DNA of 40,485 bases from Bradyrhizobium jicamae (GTDB lineage Bacteria; Pseudomonadota; Alphaproteobacteria; Rhizobiales; Xanthobacteraceae): positions 1 to 40,485 of the forward strand of contig NZ_LLXZ01000002.1 of assembly GCF_001440395.1 (NCBI RefSeq), written 5' to 3'. Shown here piece after piece: positions 17,950 to 26,281 of the stretch; position 1 is the stretch's first letter, and every line of letters begins with the position of its first letter. The notes under the pieces were generated by a model. The model was not told where the DNA came from. It made no database searches and saw only the letters and a list, made by a program, of their open reading frames with translations. Made by a program: the position numbers and the translations under genes.

Positions 17950-17963
17950 CTTCATATGTGAAG
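17950..17963. promoter_or_regulatory. Palindrome in the SnoaL/iclR divergent promoter region
   Basis: CTTCATATGTGAAG has perfect 5-bp arms (CTTCA/TGAAG) around TATG. It lies in an AT-rich patch (about 17940-17995) between the divergent SnoaL-like and IclR genes, where an IclR regulator would be expected to bind both promoters. Binding is inferred from position. Confidence 0.45.
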
Positions 17964-18009
17964 CTCAATTTCACATTCTTGAATTTTCTCCGGCTAAGGG
18001 AGGGGCGTT

Positions 18010-18816
18010 GTGGCACCGCAGCAGACGACATCCGCCTCCATTTCCGCAGCCGGATCCACGGTCAAATCCGCACTCCGCGCCATTGAGATCCTCGAATTCT
18101 TCATGCGGGAGCGGCAGCCGCGGGCCATGTCGGAAATCGGCGTTGCGCTTGGCTATCCGCCGTCCAGCGCCACGGTTTTGCTCAAGACGCTGGTCGGCCT
18201 CGGCTACCTGAATTTCGATCGCAAGACGCGGGTGTATTTCCCGACGCCGAAAGTGACCTCACTGGGTGACTGGATCCCGAGCGCCCTGTTCGGCAGCAGC
18301 CGCCTGCTCGAGGCGATGCGCGACGTTCATGCGGCAACGGGTGAAGCCGTTGCGATCGGCACCACGAACGACGTGTATCTGCAGTACGTCAAGATCCTCC
18401 AATCTATTCACCCGCTTCGCTTTCATGTCGACGAGGGCACGCTCAGACCGCTGACACAGTCCGCGCTCGGATGGCTGCTGATGTCGACGATGCCGGACGA
18501 GAAAGTGGACAACATCGTTCGCCGCGCGAACATCGCCACGCCGAACGCGGCCCATAGGGTCAAGCTGCCGGAGATGATGAAGCGCATCCGCCAGATCCGC
18601 GGCAAAGGCTATTGCTCCGCGGAGAACGTTCCAATTCTGGGCGGCGCCACCATCTGCGTGCTGCTGCCAACCACCATTCAGAATCAACCCGTGGCGCTGG
18701 GACTTGGCGGTGCTGCCGAGCGGATCAGGCAAAACGCCAGCCGCTATTTGAGCGTCCTGCAGCAGGCCGCCCGATCGGTCAAAGCAAACGACGCGTCAGC
18801 CGATACCGGCTTGTGA
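18010..18816 (+). CDS. IclR-family transcriptional regulator
   Basis: 268 aa. The N-terminal winged helix-turn-helix (about 15-75: VKSALRAIEILEFFM, then SATVLLKTLVGLGYLNFD) is followed by an IclR effector-binding domain (about 85-255) containing GTTNDVYLQYVKILQS, RPLTQSALGWLLMS and GKGYCSAENVPILGGAT. It starts at GTG 18010, directly after GGGAGGGG, a strong ribosome binding site. It is divergent from the SnoaL/monooxygenase pair across 159 bp that includes a palindrome, so it probably controls that pair and itself. It converges on tctA (33 nt apart) and is not part of that operon. The ligand is unknown, perhaps an aromatic or alicyclic acid as for many IclR proteins. Confidence 0.88.
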   Translation: MAPQQTTSASISAAGSTVKSALRAIEILEFFMRERQPRAMSEIGVALGYPPSSATVLLKTLVGLGYLNFDRKTRVYFPTPKVTSLGDWIPSALFGSSRLLEAMRDVHAATGEAVAIGTTNDVYLQYVKILQSIHPLRFHVDEGTLRPLTQSALGWLLMSTMPDEKVDNIVRRANIATPNAAHRVKLPEMMKRIRQIRGKGYCSAENVPILGGATICVLLPTTIQNQPVALGLGGAAERIRQNASRYLSVLQQAARSVKANDASADTGL

Positions 18817-18849
18817 TATCGCACCGGTCTGGCAGACGCTGAACCGCCG

Positions 18850-20349
18850 TCACTCCTGCAGCGCCTCCTCGCGCCGCGCGCGGATCGCGGGCAGCGTGAT
18901 CAAAATGATGGCGACGGCGGCTGCGGCCAGAAGACTGGCCGACAATGGCGAGGTCAGAAACACGGTCGCGTCGCCGCGCGAGAGCACCATCGCACGGCGG
19001 AAATTCTCCTCGATCGCCGGCCCCAGCACCAGTCCCAGCAACAGCGGCGCGGCCGGCAGTTGCAGCTTGATCAGGACGTAGCCGAACACGCAAAACGCGG
19101 CCGCTTCATGGATCTCGAAGGTCCCGCCGTTGATCGAATAGACGCCGATCGAGCAGAACACCATGATCGCCGGAAACAGGTAGCGATAGGGAATGGTGAG
19201 AAGCTTGACCCACAATCCGACCAGCGGAAGGTTGAGGACCAGCAGCATCAGGTTGCCGACCCACATCGAGGCAATCAGCCCCCAGAACAGGGCCGGATTC
19301 TTGGTCATGACTTCCGGGCCGGGCTGGATGTTGTGAATGTTCATGGCGCCCGCCATCAGCGCCATCACGACGTTGGCCGGCACGCCGAGCGTCAGAAGCG
19401 GAATGAAGGAGGTCTGGGCTCCCGCATTGTTGGCGGATTCCGGACCCGCGATGCCTTCGATCGCGCCCTTGCCGAACTCTTCCGGATGTTTCGACAGCTT
19501 CTTTTCCAGCGTGTAGGAGGCGAACGACGAGAGCACCGCGCCGCCGCCCGGCAGCACACCGAGCAGCGTGCCGAGCGTGGTGCCACGCAGCACCGCCGGG
19601 ATCATGCGCCGGAAATCCTCACGCGTCGGAAACAGGTTGGCGATCTTCTGCGTCACCAGCGAGAGCTTGTCGTCCTGCTCGAGGTTCTTCACGATCTCGG
19701 CAAAGCCGAAGATGCCCATCGCCAGCGGCACGAAATCAAGGCCATCGAAGAGTTGCGGGACGCCGAAGGCGAAGCGCTGCGTTCCGCTATTGAGGTCGGT
19801 GCCGACGAGGCTGAGCAGCATGCCGAGCACGACCATGCCGATGCCTTCGATGAAGGGGCCGCTCGACAGCACCGAAGCGAGGATCAGGCCCAGGATCATC
19901 AGGGCGAAGAATTCCTTGGGGCCGAACAGCAAGGCTGTCGCCGTCAGCGGCCCGGCCAGCGCCGCCAGCGCCAGCGTGGCGACGCAGCCCGCGAAGAACG
20001 AACCGATCGCCGCCGTCGAGAGCGCAACACCGGCCCGGCCCTGCTTCGCCATCTGGTAGCCGTCGATCGTGGTGACGACGGAGGACGACTCACCGGGCAG
20101 GTTGACCACGATGGCCGTGGTCGAGCCGCCATACTGCGCGCCGTAATAGATGCCCGCCAGCATGATCAGCGCCGCATCCGGCGGCAGCGCGTAGGTGATG
20201 GGAAGCAGCATTGCGATGGTGGCGAGCGGGCCGAGACCCGGGAGCACGCCGATCAAGGTGCCGAGCAGGCATCCCGAAAAGGCGTAGAGCAGATTGGCCG
20301 GTTGGGCCGCGGTGGAGAAGCCGATTGCCAGATTGTGAAAGAGATCCAT
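18850..20349 (-). CDS. tctA: Tripartite tricarboxylate transporter, large permease TctA
   Basis: 499 aa polytopic inner-membrane protein and the ion-coupled permease of a TTT system. It has the family signature [20 protein letters not shown] near residue 35, then [20 protein letters not shown], and a repeated inverted half with [17 protein letters not shown], as expected for the internally duplicated TctA fold. It is the last gene of a long leftward operon that starts at 30466 and lies 12 nt after tctB. Its receptor is most likely TctC, encoded about 10 kb away at 30672 but divergent from the same operator region. The imported substrate is probably a carboxylate, as for this transporter class. 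Confidence 0.94.
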   Translation of the reverse strand: MDLFHNLAIGFSTAAQPANLLYAFSGCLLGTLIGVLPGLGPLATIAMLLPITYALPPDAALIMLAGIYYGAQYGGSTTAIVVNLPGESSSVVTTIDGYQMAKQGRAGVALSTAAIGSFFAGCVATLALAALAGPLTATALLFGPKEFFALMILGLILASVLSSGPFIEGIGMVVLGMLLSLVGTDLNSGTQRFAFGVPQLFDGLDFVPLAMGIFGFAEIVKNLEQDDKLSLVTQKIANLFPTREDFRRMIPAVLRGTTLGTLLGVLPGGGAVLSSFASYTLEKKLSKHPEEFGKGAIEGIAGPESANNAGAQTSFIPLLTLGVPANVVMALMAGAMNIHNIQPGPEVMTKNPALFWGLIASMWVGNLMLLVLNLPLVGLWVKLLTIPYRYLFPAIMVFCSIGVYSINGGTFEIHEAAAFCVFGYVLIKLQLPAAPLLLGLVLGPAIEENFRRAMVLSRGDATVFLTSPLSASLLAAAAVAIILITLPAIRARREEALQE

Positions 20350-20361
20350 CGCAGTTCGCCT

Positions 20362-20829
20362 TCAGTTGAAGAGCGCCGGCCATACCGGGAGCCGCAGCCC
20401 GAGGCCGTAGACGAACACGAGCAGGCACAGCACGATCAGCACCGCCGCATTTGTCAGCGCTCCCTTCCAGGTGAATTCGGGACTGGCCTTGCTCGACATC
20501 ACGATCAGAACGAAAAGCGAGCCGATCAGACCGGCCGGAAAGAGCAGAAGCGCAAACAGGATCACTGAACCCGTGACCCATGCGAGGCCCTTCCAGTCCC
20601 ACTGCCGCAACGGCTGCCGTTCTGCCGTCGATCGCATCGCCCGCACCATCACCGCAAGCCCGATAGCGGCAAGCACGATCGCGAGCATGCGGGGGAAATA
20701 GCCCGGCCCCATCCGCGCCGCGGTGCCAGCGGGATAGTTCAGCGCCGTCACAAAGAAGAAGATCGCAAAGGCAAGGAACAACGCGCCCGCAGCAAAGGCG
20801 CGCTGATCGCGGATGGCCGGCCCTGTCAT
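20362..20829 (-). CDS. tctB: Tripartite tricarboxylate transporter, small subunit TctB
   Basis: 155 aa with four predicted membrane segments (ALFLAFAIFFFVTAL, MLAIVLAAIGLAVMV, VTGSVILFALLLFPAGLIG, and AAVLIVLCLLVFVYGLGL). It shows the TctB pattern, including the N-terminal GTAARMGPGYFPRML motif. It is the small membrane partner of TctA. AGGAGG stands before the ATG, which overlaps the end of the upstream gene by 4 nt (ATGA), so translation is coupled. It is part of the leftward TetR-linked operon. Confidence 0.92.
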   Translation of the reverse strand: MTGPAIRDQRAFAAGALFLAFAIFFFVTALNYPAGTAARMGPGYFPRMLAIVLAAIGLAVMVRAMRSTAERQPLRQWDWKGLAWVTGSVILFALLLFPAGLIGSLFVLIVMSSKASPEFTWKGALTNAAVLIVLCLLVFVYGLGLRLPVWPALFN

Positions 20830-21611
20830 CCCTGACCTCCTGCTGTTACGTCTGCGCGTGTCGTCTGATCGATCGCGTCCATCAGGATCGGCACGCCAAT
20901 AGCGCAGGCATGCACGCCCAGATGGGCCGTCATCTGCAGCACCTGAAGGATCTCACGCCTGTCGATCCCGAGTCGCAAGGCTCGCCTGATCTGCAAGCGC
21001 AGGCCATGCGGATTGAGCGCGGTGAAGCAGGCGTTCAACGCCAGCGAGATCATGCAGCGCGACGGCTCGTCGAGTCCGCCCGCCTGGCGCCCCAACGTCA
21101 ACAAGTCCAGCATCGCGGCGAAATAACCGGGATCGGCCCGCAGCCACAGTTCGCAGAAATCCGGCCAGTCGCCGAATTGCGCGACATAGGCGTCGCGAAG
21201 CGCCGTCTGCTCGTTCGAAAGCGCCGCTTGGCGTGAATCGAGTCCGGCAAGAGCAAGCTCCTCGGCGAGAATGCCGACTCCAAGATTGCTGCCATCGAGT
21301 CCTTGCGCCGTGGCCAGCCGCAACACATCGACGATCTCCTGAGCGGTGGCGCCTTGTTCAAGTGCCAGCTGCACGTGCAACGCGAGCCCGGAGCGGAACA
21401 GATGCGTCGCCGATCCATCCAGCGCCACATAGATCAATTCGCACATCTTGCGCGACAGCGGACCGGTTTCGGCAGGATAGCCGCCATAGCGGGCATAGGT
21501 TGCGAGAAAAGCCGGATCGAGCCGCAGCAGGCCCTCCGTCCATGGCCGCCAGTAACCGCGGGCGCGAATGAAAGCTTCCTTTAGGGCCTGTTCGTCAGAG
21601 GTGAGACTCAT
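20826..21611 (-). CDS. Protein with two carboxymuconolactone-decarboxylase-like domains
   Basis: 261 aa from ATG 21611. Two AhpD/CMD-like all-helical domains lie in tandem: the first about 20-115 (RKMCELIYVALDGSATHLF, then SGLALHVQLALEQGATAQEI) and the second about 150-250 (RCMISLALNACFTALNPHGL, then RRALRLGIDRREILQVLQM). The AhpD redox pair CxxC is absent, so peroxidase chemistry is unlikely. A decarboxylase- or lactone-hydrolase-like role in acid breakdown fits the operon better. The ATG overlaps the upstream SDR stop by 4 nt (ATGA), and the stop overlaps tctB by 4 nt. An in-frame extension up to 21992 has no protein-like character and overlaps the SDR gene, so it was not used. Substrate unknown. 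Confidence 0.85.
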   Translation of the reverse strand: MSLTSDEQALKEAFIRARGYWRPWTEGLLRLDPAFLATYARYGGYPAETGPLSRKMCELIYVALDGSATHLFRSGLALHVQLALEQGATAQEIVDVLRLATAQGLDGSNLGVGILAEELALAGLDSRQAALSNEQTALRDAYVAQFGDWPDFCELWLRADPGYFAAMLDLLTLGRQAGGLDEPSRCMISLALNACFTALNPHGLRLQIRRALRLGIDRREILQVLQMTAHLGVHACAIGVPILMDAIDQTTRADVTAGGQG

Positions 21612-23140
21612 GCGGCGTGTCCTGCAACGGTACGATCGGGACCCGCATGGACGCCAAGCCCACCATCGACAGCGATGACGCTGCCGGTGACATAGCCGGC
21701 CTCGGGGCTGAGCAGAAACGCTGCGGTTTCGGCAATTTCCTCGGCCGATGCCGCACGCCCCAGCGGTATCCGGCCAATGATACTCGACGGCGCCCCCTCG
21801 AGCGGCCCTGCGGCGACCGCGTTGATGCGAATGCCGTGCCCGCTCCATTCGCACGCCAGCGTACGCGTGAACATCGCGACCGCCGCGGCGCTGGCGGCAG
21901 CCGCGACATCGCCGCCAAGCGCGATCTCGCCGCCGATCGATGTCAGGTTGAGCAGCGCGCCGAAGCCTTGTTGCTGCAGGATTGGCCCGCACGCTTTCGC
22001 CACGCGCAGCGCCCCCGTCAGATGGCCCGCCACGATGTCGCCACCGGCCTCACCGGAATTGCCAGCTATTACGGCATCCGCGCCAACGGCATTCACGATT
22101 CCGTCGATGCGACCGAAGCGGCGCGCGATATCGGCGATCGCCTTCGCCATGGCATGCTCGTCCGAAAGCTCAACGAGAATTGCGCATTCGACCGCTGCAA
22201 GCCCGGCCAATTTCCTGGCATCGGCACCGATCGCCACCACCGTCGCATCTTCATCAGCTAGCCTGCCGACCAGCGCCTGCCCAAGCAAACCGCAGGCGCC
22301 GACGACGGCATAGGTTGGCCGCCCGGGTGGCGTCGCACGATTGCCGGCTTCGGGCGCGGGCGCCTGCCCGCCGCCAAGTTGCGATCCCCCATCGACAAGA
22401 AAGGTAGAGCCCGTGACAAACGAGGCGCGAGGCGAGGCCAGAAAGGCGATGGCCGCGGCTATTTCCTCAGGCATTGCCATGCGGCCGAGTGGAATTCGAC
22501 GCGCTACGGCGACCGGATCGATACGGCCGCGCGCAATCAGCGCTTCGACCAGCTCGGTACGTGTATAGCCCGGCGCGACCGCGTTGACCCTGATTCCATC
22601 GCGCGCCCATGCACAGGCGTGATGTCGCGTCATCGCCAGCACGCCCGCCTTGGAAGCGCTGTAACCGTTTCGAAACGGCAGCGGCCGCAACGCCGCGCCG
22701 GACGCGACGTTGACGATGGCGCCTCCGCCGGAACGCCGCATCACCGCGGCAGCTTGCTCCGCGGCGACCAGGCTGCCGCGCAAATTGACCGCCACGAGAT
22801 TTTCGAAGACGGAAACCGGCTGATCAACCACACCGAGCCCGTCCGTATCGGTACGCCCTGCATTGTTGACCAGGATATCGAGGCCACCGAGCCGGCTGAC
22901 GCAGTAGCGCACCATCTCGGCCACCTGCTCCGGCTGCGCCATGTCGACACCGAAAAAGCCATGCGCTGCACCAAGCTCGCCGACGCGATTAGCGGCTCTG
23001 TCTGCGTCGATATCGGCGATCAGCACCCGAGCGCCCTCGGCTGCAAAGCGCTGCGCGGCCGCCCAACCGATTCCGGCAGCCGCCCCCGTGATCAGGACGA
23101 CGCGTCCGCTCAGTTCGGCTTTCCGTTCCGCTCGCCTCAC
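21608..23140 (-). CDS. Tandem SDR fusion, second half without catalytic residues
   Basis: 510 aa from GTG 23140, which has GAGGA 6 nt upstream; an in-frame TTG at 23155 lacks this. Two SDR domains are fused. The first (about 8-255) is complete: LITGAAAGIG, VNNAG, and S147, Y160 and K164 (YSASK). The second (about 275-495) keeps the SDR shape, with VVGACGLLGQALV, VNAVG, S401 and IRINAVAAGPLEG, and it ends VTGSVIAVDGG. The positions of Tyr and Lys are A414 and A418, and its glycine-rich loop is altered. The second half is probably structural, like a built-in dimer partner. The operon context suggests a hydroxyacyl-CoA or alcohol oxidation step by the first half. It overlaps the downstream gene by 4 nt and lies 33 nt after the next SDR gene. 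Confidence 0.87.
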   Translation of the reverse strand: MRRAERKAELSGRVVLITGAAAGIGWAAAQRFAAEGARVLIADIDADRAANRVGELGAAHGFFGVDMAQPEQVAEMVRYCVSRLGGLDILVNNAGRTDTDGLGVVDQPVSVFENLVAVNLRGSLVAAEQAAAVMRRSGGGAIVNVASGAALRPLPFRNGYSASKAGVLAMTRHHACAWARDGIRVNAVAPGYTRTELVEALIARGRIDPVAVARRIPLGRMAMPEEIAAAIAFLASPRASFVTGSTFLVDGGSQLGGGQAPAPEAGNRATPPGRPTYAVVGACGLLGQALVGRLADEDATVVAIGADARKLAGLAAVECAILVELSDEHAMAKAIADIARRFGRIDGIVNAVGADAVIAGNSGEAGGDIVAGHLTGALRVAKACGPILQQQGFGALLNLTSIGGEIALGGDVAAAASAAAVAMFTRTLACEWSGHGIRINAVAAGPLEGAPSSIIGRIPLGRAASAEEIAETAAFLLSPEAGYVTGSVIAVDGGLGVHAGPDRTVAGHAA

Positions 23141-23173
23141 AGCCGGTCCTCGCAATGCATTGTGCCGTGTGCG

Positions 23174-23947
23174 CTAGGCGATATTCGTGACCGTGATCCC
23201 GCCGTCGACCGTCAGCACCTGCGCCGACATGAAGCTGCTGTCGTCCCCGGCCAGGAAGGCGATGGTGTTGGCGATATCGTCGACCGTGCCGAGCCGTCCC
23301 AGCGGCGTTCGCGCGATCCGCCGCGCGTCGAGCTCCGCATTGCGGTTTCGCATCGTCCCTTCGGTCGGAATGGCCGATGGCGCTACCGCATTCACCCTGA
23401 TCCTGCGCGCGCCGAGCTCCGCCGCCGCGGCGCGCGTGATGCCCATCACGCCGGCCTTGATACCGCTATAGACGATGCTGTTTTTCGCGGAGATCAATCC
23501 GGCAACCGAGGCCACATTGATGATCGCGCCGCCGCGCTCGCCGTCCATCGCCTCGGCCGCCGCCTGAATTCCCCAGATGATCGCCTTGAAGCCGATATTG
23601 AGCATGCGATCCACGGTCTCCGGCGCGATGTCGGGCACCGACTGGTAGCGGACCCAGGCCGCATTGTTGACGAGGATGTCGAGACGCCCCTGCTTCTCGG
23701 CGAGGCCAAGGACAGCGGCGCGCATTCCGTCGCGGGTCGAGACGTCCTGCGTGACGGCAACCGCACTGCCGCCGGCCGCCTTGATCGCGTCCAACGTCGA
23801 ATTGACGAACTCCGGCTTCAGGTCGTTGACGCCGACGATGGCGCCGCGTGACGCCAGAAGTAACGCCGTCGCGCGGCCGATCCCGTTCCCGGCGCCGGTC
23901 ACGAGCGCGACACGATTTGCAAGGGGCTTGTCTTTGACTTCCGTCAT
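23174..23947 (-). CDS. SDR-family oxidoreductase
   Basis: 257 aa classical SDR with all key motifs: cofactor loop TGAGNGIG, VNNAA for NNAG, the catalytic Ser in VASVAGL, YSGIK for YxxxK, and the C-terminal LTVDGG. The Asp after the second strand (VGVNDLKPE) suggests NAD preference over NADP. In this operon it probably oxidises a hydroxyl intermediate, such as a 3-hydroxyacyl-CoA, or a cyclic alcohol. AAGGA lies before the ATG. It sits 15 nt downstream of the small acyl-CoA dehydrogenase gene, in the same transcription unit. The substrate is not identifiable from sequence. Confidence 0.9.
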   Translation of the reverse strand: MTEVKDKPLANRVALVTGAGNGIGRATALLLASRGAIVGVNDLKPEFVNSTLDAIKAAGGSAVAVTQDVSTRDGMRAAVLGLAEKQGRLDILVNNAAWVRYQSVPDIAPETVDRMLNIGFKAIIWGIQAAAEAMDGERGGAIINVASVAGLISAKNSIVYSGIKAGVMGITRAAAAELGARRIRVNAVAPSAIPTEGTMRNRNAELDARRIARTPLGRLGTVDDIANTIAFLAGDDSSFMSAQVLTVDGGITVTNIA

Positions 23948-23962
23948 TGCGGTTTTCCTTCC

Positions 23963-24997
23963 CTATCGTGACGCGGTGACATCGGAAGCCGGCGCGATCG
24001 CACCGACATAGCGGCGACCGAGCGCGGCCAGGACCCCGCTGGCATCGCCCTGTGCCTGCAAGGCACGGACACGGCGCAAGTGCCGGTGCACCGGGACGTC
24101 CCAGGTGAATCCCATGCCGCCATGAATCTGGAGCGCGCCCTCGCTGATCGCGCTGCCATAGACGCCCGCGGCGAGAAACGCAGCATCACGCTGCAGCGCG
24201 CCGGCTTCGTCGCCTACGCTGCGTGTGATGGCGTGTCGTATGCCCTCAAGCCCGAGTTTCTGGCGGGCCAAGGCGTGTCGTATGGCCTGGTTATAGGATA
24301 GCGCACGGCCGAACTGGCGACGCGTCGATGCGTGTTCCTGCGCCAACGTCAGGCACGTCTCGGCAGAACCCAGGATGGCGGCGGCGCGCAGGACGTTGGC
24401 GTCAGAGCACAAAACGCTCCAGGTATTTTCAGGCAGAATGTTTGCCGCCGGTATGGTAACGCCCTCCATGCGGACGGCGTGTTCGGGCACCGCCAGATCC
24501 AGGCCCGCCGCGTCCTCGACGACGATCCCGTTGCTGTTGGTCGAAACCAGCGCCGCCCCGCTCGTGCCGATGCGGACCAGGAGGCAGTCAGCCTCGCGCG
24601 TGCAAGCCGCCCGGGCAACCCAGCCGTTGAGTACAACCGAATCACCTTCACGCGCGGCGCTGACACTTCCTTGCCAGGCGATCGTCGCCAGCATTTCGCC
24701 GGACACCACGGCCTCGGCCGTCCGTGGCAACGATTCTTGCAGCGCGCGGCCGAGGAGCAGCGCCTCCATCAAGGGAAAGCCGAGCAGGCCCGCCCCTGCG
24801 GCAGCGACCACCGGGACCGCAAGGGCCAGCGGCAAATCCAGCCCGCCGACGTCGTGGGCCGCAATCACCCCGAGCAGGCCGTCATTGGCCAAATGCCTTG
24901 CCTGCTCCCGCAAACTCAAATCCGCACAATCCGCAACCGCGCGCGCCGCGGTGACGGCGAACTCGCTCGGCTGCAACCCTTCGCCGGTCAATGTCAT
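23963..24997 (-). CDS. Acyl-CoA dehydrogenase-like small subunit
   Basis: 344 aa from ATG 24997. It has the acyl-CoA dehydrogenase fold with a reduced N-terminal domain. It keeps the FAD-contact segment ASTRRQFGRALSYNQAI and the C-terminal ALQIHGGMGFTWD, but no Glu is seen at either catalytic position: the usual YEG site reads HGG, and the helix-G site reads VLRAA. Such proteins pair with a catalytic partner in alpha2beta2 acyl-CoA dehydrogenases known from steroid side-chain breakdown. The partner is surely the gene just upstream, because its TGA overlaps this ATG by one base (TGATG). The frame is open to 25207, but that extension has no protein-like sequence and overlaps the partner gene. 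Confidence 0.87.
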   Translation of the reverse strand: MTLTGEGLQPSEFAVTAARAVADCADLSLREQARHLANDGLLGVIAAHDVGGLDLPLALAVPVVAAAGAGLLGFPLMEALLLGRALQESLPRTAEAVVSGEMLATIAWQGSVSAAREGDSVVLNGWVARAACTREADCLLVRIGTSGAALVSTNSNGIVVEDAAGLDLAVPEHAVRMEGVTIPAANILPENTWSVLCSDANVLRAAAILGSAETCLTLAQEHASTRRQFGRALSYNQAIRHALARQKLGLEGIRHAITRSVGDEAGALQRDAAFLAAGVYGSAISEGALQIHGGMGFTWDVPVHRHLRRVRALQAQGDASGVLAALGRRYVGAIAPASDVTASR

Positions 24998-26205
24998 CAC
25001 TTGCCTTTCGAAAGCTGCAAAATCCGATCGGCGATGATGCCGAGCTGAATTTCGGTGGTGCCGGCATAGATGGTCTCGGCCCGCGCCTGCAGATAGATCG
25101 CCTCGAAGCGGCGGCGGGCGACCTGCACGGCAGGCTGCAGCGGCAACGACGCCTGCGCCAGCAGTTCGAGCGTGAGCGCTGCAAAGCGCTGGTGCGCCTC
25201 GCTCCAATGCAGCTTCGCAAGACTCCCGCGCGCGCCGATCCTGTCGCCGTTCACCAGCGCGTCCACCGCCGTCTCGACATGCGCCTTCAGCACCTCGATA
25301 TCGACGACAACCTCGCCAAGCCTGACTTCGTAGTGCCGCTCCGCGACCAGTTGCGCCAGCACGGGATCGCTCTTGCAGGCGGCAATCAAGTGGCGAAGCT
25401 CGTTCTCGAAGCGCCAGGCGCGATACATGCGGTTGGTCGCCCGCTCGATCTCGAGCACCCGGATTGCGGCAGCCCAGCCTTCATCCGGCGCGCCGAGCGC
25501 ATCGGACTGCAAGACCTCGACGTCGTCGAAAAAGACCTCGCAGAAACTCTCGCGTCCGTCGATCGATTTGATCGGCCGCACGCGCACACCCTTGGCGTCG
25601 AGCCGCACGGCAAACATCGCTAGCCCACGATGCCGGTCCTCCAGCGGGCCCGTTCGCGCCAGCACCAGACAGCGCTGGGCGCGATACGCGCCGCTGGTCC
25701 AGATCTTCTGGCCGTTGATCCGCCAAATGTCGCCGCTGCGGGTGGCGCGCGTCCGCAGGCCCGCAAGATCCGATCCGGCTTCGGGCTCGGAAAAACCCTG
25801 GCACCAGATATCCCGCATCTCCAGGATCGCCGGCAGGAAGCGGCGCTTCTGCTCCTCGGTGCCGACAGCGAGAATGATCGGGCCCGCGAGTTCCTTGCCG
25901 ATCGAATTGACGCTTTCGGGCATCGCGAGCGCGCCGATCTCCTGGTTCGCGATCAGGTGTTCGCGCAAGGTCCGGCCGTGCCCGCCATAGGCCTGCGGCC
26001 AGATGATGCCGGCGAGCCCGGCGCGATACATCGCCGCCTCCCACGCAATCGATTGCGGCAAGGTCGGCGGCGAGAAGGCCGCGCTGTCGCTGCGAAAGCT
26101 CGCAGGCAGATTGGCCCGAAGCCAACGACGCATCGCGACCCGATAGGCCTCACCGGAAAGATCGCCGGTTGCGGCTACAGGCGGCTCTGTTTCAATCACT
26201 GTCAT
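24997..26205 (-). CDS. Acyl-CoA dehydrogenase, large (catalytic) subunit
   Basis: 402 aa. This FAD enzyme oxidises an acyl-CoA to the 2-enoyl-CoA. Segments: IIWPQAYGGHGRT, CQGFSEPEAGSDLAGLRT (flavin and substrate binding), INGQKIWTSGA, and ETIYAGTTEIQLGIIADRI at the C-terminus. The medium-chain-type catalytic Glu position is Ala (YAG instead of YEG). A Glu is present at the alternative helix-G site used by isovaleryl-CoA dehydrogenase (E254 in LEIERAT), so catalysis is still possible. It is coupled to the small-subunit gene by a one-base stop/start overlap. GGGAAG lies before the ATG. Heterotetramers of this kind act on bulky, ring- or steroid-derived acyl-CoAs, so the natural substrate may be alicyclic (inference). 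Confidence 0.9.
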   Translation of the reverse strand: MTVIETEPPVAATGDLSGEAYRVAMRRWLRANLPASFRSDSAAFSPPTLPQSIAWEAAMYRAGLAGIIWPQAYGGHGRTLREHLIANQEIGALAMPESVNSIGKELAGPIILAVGTEEQKRRFLPAILEMRDIWCQGFSEPEAGSDLAGLRTRATRSGDIWRINGQKIWTSGAYRAQRCLVLARTGPLEDRHRGLAMFAVRLDAKGVRVRPIKSIDGRESFCEVFFDDVEVLQSDALGAPDEGWAAAIRVLEIERATNRMYRAWRFENELRHLIAACKSDPVLAQLVAERHYEVRLGEVVVDIEVLKAHVETAVDALVNGDRIGARGSLAKLHWSEAHQRFAALTLELLAQASLPLQPAVQVARRRFEAIYLQARAETIYAGTTEIQLGIIADRILQLSKGK

Positions 26206-26281
26206 CGTCGACTTCCCGCTTCAACTGAACCGGGAGCGATGCCGGCCGCAATCGACCGGATCGCTCCTCGGATTTTTCCGA

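Noticed and set aside
18767..18782. CCGCCCGATCGGTCAA, a 13/16 match to the TetR operator near the end of the iclR gene
   Set aside because: It lies inside coding sequence, away from any promoter, and the matching half is explained by ordinary codons. No regulatory role is supported.
19060..20568. A 502-codon plus-strand frame opposite tctA and tctB
   Set aside because: Composition is extremely His/Arg/Gln/Glu-rich, and the strand opposite encodes clear membrane proteins. It is a shadow frame.
23963..25207. Longer versions of several genes with upstream in-frame starts (also at 21992, 30185, 32820 and 17955)
   Set aside because: The extensions overlap neighbouring genes or lack protein-like sequence, and the internal ATG has the better context (stop/start overlap or family start).
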